The notes under the pieces are model-generated. The model did not search any database, was not told where the DNA came from, and worked only from the letters and a program-made list of their open reading frames with translations. From NCBI RefSeq assembly GCF_900102465.1, contig NZ_FNBW01000018.1, forward strand, positions 1-64,000: 64,000 nt of DNA. Reading direction: 5' to 3'. This document shows, piece after piece, positions 28,041 through 37,028 of the stretch (the first letter of the stretch is position 1; each line of letters opens with the position of its first letter). A program made the translations under genes and the position numbers. This DNA comes from Thalassobaculum litoreum DSM 18839 (GTDB lineage Bacteria; Pseudomonadota; Alphaproteobacteria; Thalassobaculales; Thalassobaculaceae).

Positions 28041-28871
28041 CTAGCGGACGTCGCACAGGGCCATCGCAACCGTACCCCGGTCACGCAGCGCATCGGCGAC
28101 CGCGGGCAGCGTATCCGGCGTGAAGGGCAATGCTTCGGCAGCGCTCGACAGCGCCGCACCGGAACGATCGACCATTTCCCGGATCGACGAGGGGTGCGCG
28201 GTGAAGGATCGACCCCGGCGCACCGATCCCGCCACATGGACGCCGATCAGACGCCCCTGGCTGTCGAACACCGGGCCGCCGCTGATGCCCGACAGCGGGC
28301 TCGAATCCTCCGGGAAACGCTCGAGTTCCGCCCAGGCGATCACCGGCTCCCGGGTGCTGTAGCGCCCGCGCGCGTTCATGACGCTGAGCCCGAGCATCCG
28401 GGAGCGCAGCTCGCCCGGCTTGCCCCTGGGAAAACCGACGTGATAGGCGATATCGCCCGGCTGAGGCGGGGCGTCGGCAAAGCGCACCGGCGGGGCGGAC
28501 CGGTCGATCCGCATCACCGCCACGTCGGCGCTGCGATGAACCGAGTAGCTGCGCGCCCGCAGCCCGCGGCGAGGCCGTTCCAGAATCCCGACCACGTCGC
28601 AGCTGTCCACCACGTGGCGCGCGGTCATCCAGAAACCCGACCCGATCGCGAAGGCGGTGCCCCGGCCGTCGGCTTTCTCTCCGATCTCCACCGAAAATTC
28701 AGGCAGTCCCGCGAGATCCCCGGGAGGCGGGGTCGGCAGGGGGCGGCGCACGGAAACGTCCCCACCGTCCTTCGGCGATGACGACGGACCCTTCAGGTAT
28801 GTGGAGACGGCAGAGAGAATCATCACCAGCAGGAATCCGAGAAGGCCGATGCGGTTGTTCCCAAGGCGCAC
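28041..28871 (-). CDS. Trypsin-like serine protease, membrane-anchored
   Basis: The 276-residue protein starts with one hydrophobic segment (residues 8-25) that would anchor it in the inner membrane facing the periplasm. The trypsin fold shows His86 in MTARHVVD, Asp116 in SADVAVMRID and Ser197 in SGISGGPVFD. There is no PDZ domain, unlike DegP-type enzymes. The apparent start is GTG, three bases after the DUF350 stop, so the genes are coupled. Target and purpose are unknown. Within the cluster it may process a periplasmic partner. Confidence 0.82.
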   Translation of the reverse strand: MRLGNNRIGLLGFLLVMILSAVSTYLKGPSSSPKDGGDVSVRRPLPTPPPGDLAGLPEFSVEIGEKADGRGTAFAIGSGFWMTARHVVDSCDVVGILERPRRGLRARSYSVHRSADVAVMRIDRSAPPVRFADAPPQPGDIAYHVGFPRGKPGELRSRMLGLSVMNARGRYSTREPVIAWAELERFPEDSSPLSGISGGPVFDSQGRLIGVHVAGSVRRGRSFTAHPSSIREMVDRSGAALSSAAEALPFTPDTLPAVADALRDRGTVAMALCDVR

Positions 28872-28874
28872 GGG

Positions 28875-29288
28875 TCAGCCCGAGACGGCAGCTGCGTTGA
28901 TGGCCGCCACGGACAGCTTCACCGCCGCGACCAGGATGGCCGGGCCGATCTGATCCGCCTCGATCCGGTGCCACAACCCGCCGAGTATCGCCTCGACCAG
29001 CCGGACCACGGCGAGCTGAAGCGCCAGCGCCACCACGCCCCACACCACGATGTCGAGAACGTTGACGCTGGCGGCCATGCAGAACGCCAGCGGAATCGCC
29101 ATGCCCAGAAGCGCGCCGGAATAGGAGACGGCCGCCGCGACGTTGCCCGCCTTGATGAGATCGACCTCGCGGATCGGCGTGATCTTCTCGTACAGCCAGG
29201 CGCCGACCGCCAGCATGGCCAGGGTCACGGTCAGGTGCAGGAGGAGATAGGGCAATCCGGTCAGCAAGGACTCGATCACGGCGTGCAT
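28875..29288 (-). CDS. DUF350 family membrane protein
   Basis: The 137-residue protein has four predicted membrane helices and the DUF350 signature YEKITPIREVDLIKAGNVAAA followed by SYSGALLGMAIPL. The family is of unknown function; members often sit next to potassium-channel-like or stress genes. Here it lies between a PilZ gene (36 bases upstream) and the protease gene (three bases downstream), clearly in one operon. Confidence 0.8.
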   Translation of the reverse strand: MHAVIESLLTGLPYLLLHLTVTLAMLAVGAWLYEKITPIREVDLIKAGNVAAAVSYSGALLGMAIPLAFCMAASVNVLDIVVWGVVALALQLAVVRLVEAILGGLWHRIEADQIGPAILVAAVKLSVAAINAAAVSG

Positions 29289-29324
29289 GCGGGGGCCTCG
29301 GGTCGGGAGGTGAGCGGGAGAGGG

Positions 29325-29828
29325 CTAACGGATCGTCAGATAGAGGGCGCCGATGCCGATCGTGGCGCCGAACACCGCGATGGCGACCGCGGCGCGCAGC
29401 ATGGGCGGACTTGATTTCGGGCGGCGGGCCTGTTCGTAGGACGCCTCGATCTCCAGCCGCTCCATCATGTGGATGATGGCCTTGACCGCTTCCAGGTGGG
29501 CCGGCGGCAGATCGGCGAACTGAACGCCCACGGACTGCCCGTCGGGCTCGACCCGCACGATCCGCCCGTGAACGATGACGCGGATATCCGCGCCGCCCGC
29601 CTTGCAGACGAGCAGCCCCCGGATGTCGTCCCCGACCTTCCGGGTTTCCGGCGGCATCTGCATGCGCAGCCCGCCGGTGGAGATATCGAAGACCAGGCAG
29701 CGCTGCCGGTCGACATTGATGGCCGTGCGGTGGGTGACGTAGCGGTCCTGCATGCGCTGGTCCCGCCCTATCGCGATATCCTTGAAGAAGCCCTCACCGG
29801 AAATGGCGTCAGGGTCGCTCAGGGACAT
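29325..29828 (-). CDS. PilZ domain protein with C-terminal membrane anchor (cluster, first gene)
   Basis: The 167-residue protein has an N-terminal PilZ domain (RYVTHRTAINVDRQRCLVF, then DISTGGLRM matching DxSxxG) and a single hydrophobic segment near the C-terminus (AAVAIAVFGATIGIGALYL). The Arg motif is less canonical than in the partner PilZ protein at 24806-25150. ATG 29828 is chosen; 16 codons of open frame upstream look non-coding and run into the region before the palindromic repeat. It is the first gene of the five-gene cluster. Confidence 0.75.
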   Translation of the reverse strand: MSLSDPDAISGEGFFKDIAIGRDQRMQDRYVTHRTAINVDRQRCLVFDISTGGLRMQMPPETRKVGDDIRGLLVCKAGGADIRVIVHGRIVRVEPDGQSVGVQFADLPPAHLEAVKAIIHMMERLEIEASYEQARRPKSSPPMLRAAVAIAVFGATIGIGALYLTIR

Positions 29829-29863
29829 GAACAAACCGCCGTTCGGTTGTCGTTGGCGGAGCC

Positions 29864-29914
29864 TAGAGCAAATCACGATCAGATGGAAACATCTGCTCGT
29901 GTGAACTTGCTCTA
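29864..29914. repeat. 51-bp palindromic repeat with TAGAGC ends
   Basis: Imperfect inverted arms 29864-29885 and 29890-29914 begin TAGAGCAA and end TTGCTCTA around a four-base GAAA loop, with the inner arms CAGATG / CATCTG. Both ends start at TA, like IS630-type elements, and the terminal TAGAGC is shared with the transposase end at 304-322. A further TTAGAGCG follows at 29926. It looks like a non-autonomous miniature element or dispersed alphaproteobacterial intergenic repeat. Confidence 0.65.
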
Positions 29915-29957
29915 TCTTGAATGGGTTAGAGCGTGATCGGCCGGCGACCGGAATCGC

Positions 29958-31091
29958 CTATGCGTCCAGCCCGGCCTCCGCGCGCCCGTCGGCGATCGCC
30001 GCCACGACCGCGTCGGTGATCGCCCGGGTGCCCGAGGACCCGCCATACTCGGTCGGCACCAGGCCGTTGTCCCGGAACGCGACCTCCACCGCCTTGTCGA
30101 GAACCCGCCCGGCCCGCGCGCAGTCGGCCACCCCATGGGTGTCGGCCAGCCATTCCAGCATCATCACCGCCGAAAGGAACGTGGCCGTCGGGTTCGCCAA
30201 ACCCTGGCCGACGATGTCCGGCGCACTGCCGTGGCAGGGCTGGAACACCGCATGACGCGGCCCGATATCGGCCGAGGGCGCCATGCCCATGCCGCCCATC
30301 AGCCCGGCCCCGAGGTCGGAGAGGATGTCGCCGAACATGTTCTCGGTGACCAGCACGTCGAACATCCAGGGCCGGCGGACCATGTTCAGCGCGCAGGCGT
30401 CCACATACATATGCGCCGGGTCGCTCACCCCGTGGCGGGCGGCGACCTCGTCGAAGATCTGGCGGAAAAAGTAGAAGCCGCCGATCACGTTCGCCTTGTC
30501 GATGCAGGTGACCTGGCCGGCATGGCCGCGCTCCTTGCGCTTGGCCCCCAGGTTGAAGGCGAAATCGAACAGCCGCTCGGAGCCGGCGCGGGTGATGGTC
30601 TGGGTGTCGTGGGCGGCGGTCGGCCGGTCGGCGGGACCGTCAAAGACCGTCTTGCCGCGTCCGGCGAACAGGCCCTCGGTGCTCTCGCGGATCAACACGA
30701 AGTCCAGGTTCTGCGCCCGCGGGTCGCCGAGCGGCACCGGCGCGCCCGGCAGGGTTCGCACCGGACGCACGCCGGCGAACAGCTCGAAGGTCTCGCGCAT
30801 GTCGAGCTGCGGCGCGATCTCGCGGCCGTCGGGATAGCGGATGTCCGGCATGCCCATGGCGCCGAGCAGGATCGCGTCGGCCTTGTCCGCCCGGGACATC
30901 GCCTCTTCCGGCAGGGCGGTGCCGGTTTCCTTGTAATGGGCCGCCCCCGCCGCCTCCGAGCGGAAGCGGAGGTCGAAGCCGCCGATGCGGTCGCGCAGGG
31001 TCTGCAGGATCGCCACCGTGGGGTCGATCACCTCCGGGCCGATCCCGTCACCGGGAAAGACCGAGATCTCGAAGGCGGTATTGGCACTCAT
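29958..31091 (-). CDS. Isopropylmalate/isocitrate-type dehydrogenase (LeuB-like)
   Basis: The 377-residue protein belongs to the decarboxylating dehydrogenase family. It has FPGDGIGPEVIDPTV at the N-terminus, the RESTEGLFAGRG substrate loop, the catalytic KANVIGGFYFFRQIFDEVA region, and the metal motif NMFGDILSDLGAGLMGG. Candidates are 3-isopropylmalate, tartrate or homoisocitrate oxidation. The MRETFELFAGVRPVR region and the lack of leuC/leuD neighbours leave this open, and a second family member begins beyond 63927. GGGAGG precedes ATG 31091, so the open frame upstream is not used. Confidence 0.85.
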   Translation of the reverse strand: MSANTAFEISVFPGDGIGPEVIDPTVAILQTLRDRIGGFDLRFRSEAAGAAHYKETGTALPEEAMSRADKADAILLGAMGMPDIRYPDGREIAPQLDMRETFELFAGVRPVRTLPGAPVPLGDPRAQNLDFVLIRESTEGLFAGRGKTVFDGPADRPTAAHDTQTITRAGSERLFDFAFNLGAKRKERGHAGQVTCIDKANVIGGFYFFRQIFDEVAARHGVSDPAHMYVDACALNMVRRPWMFDVLVTENMFGDILSDLGAGLMGGMGMAPSADIGPRHAVFQPCHGSAPDIVGQGLANPTATFLSAVMMLEWLADTHGVADCARAGRVLDKAVEVAFRDNGLVPTEYGGSSGTRAITDAVVAAIADGRAEAGLDA

Positions 31092-31173
31092 GGCGGATAT
31101 CCTCCCGTAAGCATTTTTTGTCGGCCTTTGCGGCTTGCGGCGCATGGTGGCGTGCGACGGGTAGCGCCGACAA

Positions 31174-31230
31174 GCGCCTTTAACCCGGGCGCCTTTAACC
31201 CCGGCGCCTTTACCCCATCGCCTTTATCCG
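31174..31230. repeat. Tandem repeat, 15-bp unit, nearly four copies
   Basis: Units start at 31174, 31189, 31204 and 31219. The first is GCGCCTTTAACCCGG and the later ones decay progressively. The last unit contains the stop codon of the TauE/SafE-like gene. It lies between that gene and the LeuB-like gene upstream of it. Confidence 0.8.
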
Positions 31231-31988
31231 ACGAGCCCCTCGTACAGCAGGCGCAGGGCCAGCACGGTCAGCAGGATCCTGAAGGCGGTTCGGAACCGGG
31301 CCTCCGGCATCCGGCTGACGATCTGCCGGCCGACCACGGTGCCGAGGAACCCGCTGACGACCATCAGCCCGACCAGCGGCAGCCAGGGCAGATAGGCGAA
31401 TCCGACCGCGGCGAAGGCCGTCACCTTCAAGCCGTGCTTCAGGGTCATGCAGGCGGCGAAGGTGCCGATGGTGGCATGCCGGTCGCCCAGCCGTTCCGGC
31501 GACAGGAACGGGGCGAGGAACGGCCCGGTCGCGCCGGCGAACATGGTGATGAACGCGGTGACGGCGCCGATGGCGACAAAGCCCCGGTCCGGGACCCGAT
31601 AGCGGCCGAGCGACGGCATCCAGGTCGTCACCAGCACGAAGCCGCCGACCACGACCAGCAGCACTTCGCGCGGCAGGCGCACCGCAACCTGGGCGCCAAT
31701 CGTGACCCCGACCGCGGCGCCGAGCAGGAACCAGATCACGATGGGCCGGCGGATGAAGCGATGGAACAGCACCGCCCGGCCGCTGTTCGACCCGAGCTGG
31801 ACCAGGCCATGAACGGGGATCAGCGCCGCCGGCGGCACGACGCTGGCCATGGCGGCCACCATCAGGATACCGCCGCCGAGGCCGAGCGCCGCGGTCATCA
31901 GCGACGTCACGAAACTGAGGGCGATCAGGGAGACCGCCGCGAGGTCGCTGAGCGGATCCGGTATGATCAGAGCGAGCAGGGCGTCCAC
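31224..31988 (-). CDS. TauE/SafE (TSUP) family permease
   Basis: The 254-residue protein has seven to eight predicted membrane helices and the two internally related halves typical of the sulfite exporter family, with glycine-rich ALGLGGGILMVAAMASVVPP at residues ~35-54. TSUP proteins move small sulfur- or carbon-containing anions across the inner membrane. The substrate cannot be read from the sequence, and no sulfur genes are adjacent. Its stop lies inside the 15-bp tandem repeat. Confidence 0.85.
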   Translation of the reverse strand: MDALLALIIPDPLSDLAAVSLIALSFVTSLMTAALGLGGGILMVAAMASVVPPAALIPVHGLVQLGSNSGRAVLFHRFIRRPIVIWFLLGAAVGVTIGAQVAVRLPREVLLVVVGGFVLVTTWMPSLGRYRVPDRGFVAIGAVTAFITMFAGATGPFLAPFLSPERLGDRHATIGTFAACMTLKHGLKVTAFAAVGFAYLPWLPLVGLMVVSGFLGTVVGRQIVSRMPEARFRTAFRILLTVLALRLLYEGLVG

Positions 31989-32004
31989 TGGGCGATGCCG
32001 ACCC

Positions 32005-32463
32005 TCAGTTCAGACCGGCAACGGTCTTCATCTCGTCGAGATGGGCATCGCATTTCGGCAGGTTGGCCAGCACCTGCGGGCGGGCGGTCTGCGGGTCGTT
32101 CTGGATGATCGTCGTCACCTCGATGGTGCGCATCACCACGTCGCGCTGGAACGAGGCCTCGTAGTCCTTGCGCGGCCGGCCCCGCTTGGCCAGGGCGTCG
32201 AACACGTCGAGATAGGTCTGCCGCTTCGCCTCGTTGCCCTCGATCGGCAACTCCAGCTCAGCCATGGCCGCCTGGTAGAAGGCGACGCAAGACGCCGCGA
32301 TCCCCATCAACTGGCGCTCGCGCCCGTTCAGCGGATCCTTGCCCTGGGTCTGGGTTTGGGTCTGGTTCTGGGCCTGAACGGTGCCGCTCCAAAGGGGTGC
32401 AGCGCAGGCAATGGCGGAGACAACCGTCAGCAAGCGGAACAGGCGCACCATGGTCTTGCTCAT
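32005..32463 (-). CDS. Secreted protein of unknown function
   Basis: The 152-residue protein has a clear signal peptide (basic [10 protein letters not shown], then a hydrophobic stretch, with cleavage expected after VQA near residue 31). A short low-complexity QNQTQTQTQ tract follows, and then a mixed helical domain with two Cys ([10 protein letters not shown] and LPKCDAHL) that could form a disulfide. I recognise no family. It is read divergently from the RutE-like gene, sharing a 95-base region. Confidence 0.65.
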   Translation of the reverse strand: MSKTMVRLFRLLTVVSAIACAAPLWSGTVQAQNQTQTQTQGKDPLNGRERQLMGIAASCVAFYQAAMAELELPIEGNEAKRQTYLDVFDALAKRGRPRKDYEASFQRDVVMRTIEVTTIIQNDPQTARPQVLANLPKCDAHLDEMKTVAGLN

Positions 32464-32558
32464 TTGAGTTCTTTCCCACGACCTTTACGCCGCGCAATAA
32501 ACACGCATATCCCTGCGTTAACAACAGCCGGTCTCGCCGGCCCACAAGAGGAGTATCC

Positions 32559-33203
32559 ATGACCGACGCCGCAGTCGCCGCCGCTCAGGAGGCCGTTCGG
32601 TCGCTCAAGCAGCGTATCCAGGCTCTCGATGACGACGGGCTCGACCTGATCTTCCGCGAAGCGCGGACGTTCAACGGATGGCAGGATCGCGACGTGCCGG
32701 ACTCGCTGCTCCGCACGCTCTTCGACGTGACCAAGATGGGCCCGACCGCTGCCAACGGATCGCCCATGCGCCTGGTCTTCGTGAAGAGCGCCGAAGGCAA
32801 GGAGCGGCTGAAGCCCGCGCTGTCCGGCGGCAACGTGGACAAGACCATGGCCGCCCCGGTCTGCGCCATCGTCGCCTATGATCCCGCCTTCTGGGAGAAG
32901 TTCCCGTTCCTGTTCCCGCACCGCGACATGTCCGGCGCCTTCAAGGACAACCCGCAGGCGGCCGAGACCGGCGGCTTCCGCAACGGGTCGCTCCAGGGCG
33001 CCTATCTGATGATCGCCGCCCGCGCGCTGGGCCTGGATTGCGGGCCGATGTCCGGCTTCGATCAGGGCAAGGTCGATGCCGAGTTCTTCGCCGGCACCAC
33101 AATCAAGTCCAATTTCCTCTGCAACCTGGGATACGGAACCCCGGAAAGCGTCTTCCAGCGCCTGCCGCGCTTTGAATTCGAGGATGTTTGCAGCATCGTA
33201 TGA
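32559..33203 (+). CDS. rutE: Nitroreductase-family malonic semialdehyde reductase, RutE-like
   Basis: The 214-residue flavoprotein closely follows the RutE pattern: [21 protein letters not shown], then [18 protein letters not shown], and later the [27 protein letters not shown] stretch. In E. coli RutE reduces malonic semialdehyde or a peroxy intermediate in pyrimidine-ring catabolism with FMN and NADH. No other rut gene is nearby, so the role may be a stand-alone detoxification of the aldehyde. ATG 32559 has AGAGGAG upstream. Confidence 0.85.
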   Translation: MTDAAVAAAQEAVRSLKQRIQALDDDGLDLIFREARTFNGWQDRDVPDSLLRTLFDVTKMGPTAANGSPMRLVFVKSAEGKERLKPALSGGNVDKTMAAPVCAIVAYDPAFWEKFPFLFPHRDMSGAFKDNPQAAETGGFRNGSLQGAYLMIAARALGLDCGPMSGFDQGKVDAEFFAGTTIKSNFLCNLGYGTPESVFQRLPRFEFEDVCSIV

Positions 33204-33320
33204 ACGCGCGTCCCATGACGCGCCGATCCGGGCGGGGAGCCAATGCCGGTGCCAGGCGTTGGACATGTTCAGCCGAAACAGACTGCCCGCCCGGCGGGTG
33301 AGCGAAGTTAGGGAGTTGTC

Positions 33321-36300
33321 GTGCGTAAGGTCCTGATTGCGATCGTTGGTCTGGTCATCGTTCTCGTCGCCGCCGTGCTGGTGGTGCCGAGCCTGATCGA
33401 CTGGAACGGATACAAGCCGGAGATCCAGGCCGCCGCGCGCGACGCCACCGGGCGGGAACTGACGATCGGCGGCGACCTGTCGCTGTCGATCCTGCCATCG
33501 CCCACCCTCTCCGTCGCCGATGTGAGCCTCGCCAATGTGGAGGGCGGAACGGCCCCCGACATGGCGAGCCTGGAATCGCTGGACGTCTCCGTGGCCCTCA
33601 TCCCGCTGTTGTCCGGCGAGATCCGCGTCACCTCGGTCACTCTGGTGAAGCCGGTGATCGTGCTGGAGAGGCTTCCGGACGGCCGCGCCAACTGGACGTT
33701 CGACGGCACGACCGGCAGCGAGGGCGGCGCCGGCGATCCGGCATCGGGCGACGGCGGCGGCGCTCCGGCCCTGGCGATCGACGAGGCGGTGATCGAGGAC
33801 GGCCGCCTCGTCTACCGCGACGCCACCAGCGGCGCCGAGCACACCCTTTCAGACGTCAATCTGGAGATCTCCGCCGGCGGCCTCCAGGGACCGTTCGAGA
33901 TCGAAGGCGACGTCGGCTACCAGGGCATCCCCCTGGCGCTGGCGGGATCCGTCGGCGCGCTGGATGCCGGCCGGGCAACCCCGGTCAAGCTGACGGCGAC
34001 CGGCCAGGAGGGCGCCATCGAGCTGGCGCTCAACGGCACGCTCGACATGGATGCGGGTCCCAGCTTCAAGGGCCATCTGGAGGCCAAGGCGCCCGACCTG
34101 TCCGAGGCCGCCAAGATCGCGACCACCTTCGGCGCAGCCGCGCCCGAGGGCCTGCCGGCCAATGCCGCGTCCCTCACCGCGGATATCGACGGGTCGCCGC
34201 AGGCCGTCAAGGCGAACAATCTGGTCGTCACCCTGGGCGAGTCCCGGTTCCAGGGCGCGGTGACCGCGGCGCTCGAGCCGAAACTGTCGATCGACGCGTC
34301 CCTGTCCGGCAACCGGCTCGATCTCGACGCCCTGCTGCCGAAGGACGGCGCCGCAGCCACGGACGGCGCCTCCCCCACCGGCGACAGCGGCTCCACCCAG
34401 CCCCCGTCCGCGCCGCCCGGCGGACAGTCGACCGCCGATGCCGCGGTCCTGCCCACGGATATCGACGCCCGCCTCGACCTCAAGGTGGATGCGGTCCAGT
34501 ACAACGGCGCGGCCATCCGCAACGTGCAGATCGACGTGTCCCTGCGCGACGGGGTCGGCGATCTGCGCCTGGCGACCGCCCAGCTTCCCGGCGGCACCGA
34601 TGTGACGCTGATCGGCGGCCTTGAGAGCGGACCGACCTTCGTCGGCCGGCTCGAAGCGGCGTCCGACAACCTGCGGGCCACCCTGGACTGGCTGCAGGTC
34701 GACCTGGCTTCCGTGCCCGCCGACCGTCTGCGCAAGGCGGTGGTCAGCGCGGCCATCCGTGCCTCGGCCCAGGAGATCCAGGTATCCGACTGGACCATGG
34801 AGCTGGACGCCACCCGGGCCCAGGGCGGCCTGACCCTGGCGCTGCGCGAGCGCCCCGCCTTCGGGCTGAGCCTGGCAATCGACCGGATCAACGTGGATGC
34901 CTATCTGCCGCAGGGTGACGGCCCGGCGCCGACCGGCAGCGGGTCCGGCACCACCCAGCCGGCAGCGGCCGACGGCGGCGGCACCGCCGACGCGCTGGCG
35001 GTTCTGGACAGCTTCGACGCCAATATCGACCTGCGGGTCGGCGAGGCGACGGTGACGGGCATCACCCTGGCGGATGCCCGGATCGACGCCCTGCTGCAGA
35101 ACGGCACCCTGACCCTGCGCCAGGCCTCGGTCGGCGACATGGCCGGGGCGGCCGGCACGATCTCGGGCGTGCTCAAGGACGCGGCGAGCCAGCCGTCGGT
35201 CGACATGACCTTCGACGTGTCGGTGAAGGACGCCGACCGGTTCGCCCGCCTGCTGTCGACCGACAGCCCGGTGCCAGCCAAGCAGCTCGGTACCGTGGCC
35301 TTCAAGGGCTCTGCCTCCGGCGACATGAGCGACGTCGCGCTGGACGCGCAGCTGACCGTCGCCGGCGGCACCCTCGACCTGAAGGGCACCGCCCAGCCGC
35401 TCACCGCGCCGCCGACGGTGAACGTCACCTACAAGGTCCGGCATCCCGACACCAACCGGCTGGTCTCCACCCTGTCCCCCGGTGCGCTGGACGGATTTGG
35501 ATCGCTCGGCTCGCTGGAGATCAACGGCGAGCTGAAAACCCGCGACGACGGCCGCTACGCCAATCAGATCGCCGCCTATACCGGTGGCGGCCGGCTTGAG
35601 CTGATCGGAAATGTCGCCCCCTTCGCGGCCACGCCCGACGTCAACATGAAGGTGGTGATCTCGCATCCGAACGCGACCCAGGCGATCCGCCTCGCCTCGC
35701 CGGATTATCGGGCGCGCGGCGGCGATCTCGGCGGCTTCGAGGCCTCCACCCTGTTCAACGGACCGGTGGACGGCCTGACCCTCAGCGAGACGGCGATCGC
35801 CGCCGGGCCGATCCGGATCAGCGGCAACGGCTCGATCGCCAATACCGGGCCGCGGCCGAAGATCACCCTGGCCCTGACCTCCAACCGGATCGCCGTCGAT
35901 CCCTGGTTGCCGCCGAGCGCGTCGACACCCCGGGGCGCCGCCCCGGCTGCGGCGCCGACCGGCGGGAGCGGCGCCGGCGGCGGCTGGTCGCGCGAGAAGA
36001 TCGACACGTCGGGCCTGTCCGCGGTCGATGCCGACGTGACCATGGGCATCGAGGCGATCGAGTACGGCAGCTATGTCGTGGACAACGCGGAGCTGGTGGC
36101 CGCCCTGACGGACGGGGTCCTCAATGTCTCCAAGCTCGCCGGCGGCATGTTCGGCGGCACCTTCGATCTGACCGCCATGCTCGCCGACCGGCCGACGCCG
36201 GAGGCCGCGGTGACCGTGAAGGTGCGCGACGCCGATGTCCGGCAGGCGGCGCAGACGGCGGCCGAGACCGACGTGGTCAGCGGCATCCTCACCTATGACA

Positions 36301-36959
36301 CCGACCTGAAGGCGACCGGCGGTTCGGAATACGAGCTCGTCTCCAACCTGAACGGCACCGGGTCGTTCCAGGTGCGCGACGGCACGGTGAAGGGGTTCGA
36401 CCTGCGCGCCTTCTCCGACCGACTGCAGGAGCTGAACCGGGCGACCGATTTCCTCGACCTGACCCAGCGCGCGCTGTCCGGCGGTCAAACGGCCTTCACC
36501 GCGCTGACCGGCAGCTACACGGTGCAGCAGGGCGTGCTGCGCTCGAACGACGTCGCGCTGGACGCCGATGCCGCCAAGGGCTCGGCCACCGCCGTGATCG
36601 ACCTGCCGCCGCGGCAGATGGACGTGAACGCCCAGGCCCGTCTGACCGACCATCCGAACGCACCGCCGGTCGGCATGCGCCTGGTGGGACCGTTCGACAA
36701 TCCGCGGCAGATCCTCGATATCGACGAGATGCAGCGCTACGTGGTGCAGACCATCGGCACCCGCACCCTCAAGGAGCTCGACAGGAGCGGCACCGTGGAG
36801 AAGCTGGACAACCTGCTGAACCCCGGCTCCGGCCAGAGCAGCGGCGGGACGGGAGCCGGCGGCACCGACGGCAGCCCCCCTCAGCAGCAGCCCCAGGACC
36901 CCAAGCAGCAGCTCGAGGATGCCGCCAAGGGCCTGCTGCAGAACCTGCTGAAGAAGTAA
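33321..36959 (+). CDS. AsmA family protein, very large
   Basis: The 1212-residue protein starts with one membrane helix (MRKVLIAIVGLVIVLVAAVL) and the AsmA opening SLIDWNGYKPEIQAAARDATGRELTIGGDLSLSILPSP-type sequence. A long beta-strand-rich body follows, with Pro/Gly/Ser-rich breaks (around residues 135-150, 345-372, 535-555, 870-890), and a C-terminal AsmA-like domain ends in a Gln/Pro-rich tail. AsmA/YhdP-type proteins are periplasmic bridges for phospholipid transport to the outer membrane. The start is GTG with AGGGAG upstream. It ends at a strong shared terminator. Confidence 0.88.
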   Translation: MRKVLIAIVGLVIVLVAAVLVVPSLIDWNGYKPEIQAAARDATGRELTIGGDLSLSILPSPTLSVADVSLANVEGGTAPDMASLESLDVSVALIPLLSGEIRVTSVTLVKPVIVLERLPDGRANWTFDGTTGSEGGAGDPASGDGGGAPALAIDEAVIEDGRLVYRDATSGAEHTLSDVNLEISAGGLQGPFEIEGDVGYQGIPLALAGSVGALDAGRATPVKLTATGQEGAIELALNGTLDMDAGPSFKGHLEAKAPDLSEAAKIATTFGAAAPEGLPANAASLTADIDGSPQAVKANNLVVTLGESRFQGAVTAALEPKLSIDASLSGNRLDLDALLPKDGAAATDGASPTGDSGSTQPPSAPPGGQSTADAAVLPTDIDARLDLKVDAVQYNGAAIRNVQIDVSLRDGVGDLRLATAQLPGGTDVTLIGGLESGPTFVGRLEAASDNLRATLDWLQVDLASVPADRLRKAVVSAAIRASAQEIQVSDWTMELDATRAQGGLTLALRERPAFGLSLAIDRINVDAYLPQGDGPAPTGSGSGTTQPAAADGGGTADALAVLDSFDANIDLRVGEATVTGITLADARIDALLQNGTLTLRQASVGDMAGAAGTISGVLKDAASQPSVDMTFDVSVKDADRFARLLSTDSPVPAKQLGTVAFKGSASGDMSDVALDAQLTVAGGTLDLKGTAQPLTAPPTVNVTYKVRHPDTNRLVSTLSPGALDGFGSLGSLEINGELKTRDDGRYANQIAAYTGGGRLELIGNVAPFAATPDVNMKVVISHPNATQAIRLASPDYRARGGDLGGFEASTLFNGPVDGLTLSETAIAAGPIRISGNGSIANTGPRPKITLALTSNRIAVDPWLPPSASTPRGAAPAAAPTGGSGAGGGWSREKIDTSGLSAVDADVTMGIEAIEYGSYVVDNAELVAALTDGVLNVSKLAGGMFGGTFDLTAMLADRPTPEAAVTVKVRDADVRQAAQTAAETDVVSGILTYDTDLKATGGSEYELVSNLNGTGSFQVRDGTVKGFDLRAFSDRLQELNRATDFLDLTQRALSGGQTAFTALTGSYTVQQGVLRSNDVALDADAAKGSATAVIDLPPRQMDVNAQARLTDHPNAPPVGMRLVGPFDNPRQILDIDEMQRYVVQTIGTRTLKELDRSGTVEKLDNLLNPGSGQSSGGTGAGGTDGSPPQQQPQDPKQQLEDAAKGLLQNLLKK

Positions 36960-36975
36960 CCCCCCCTTAAACGAA

Positions 36976-37001
36976 ACGCGGGCCGGAGAACCGGCCCGCG
37001 T
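36976..37001. terminator. Bidirectional hairpin terminator between AsmA gene and nadX
   Basis: An 11-bp perfect stem (ACGCGGGCCGG / CCGGCCCGCGT) with an AGAA tetraloop lies between two convergent genes. The flanks have no long T runs, but the stem is very stable. Confidence 0.8.
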
Positions 37002-37028
37002 CGCTATCGTCAGCCCGGGATCGGGCCG

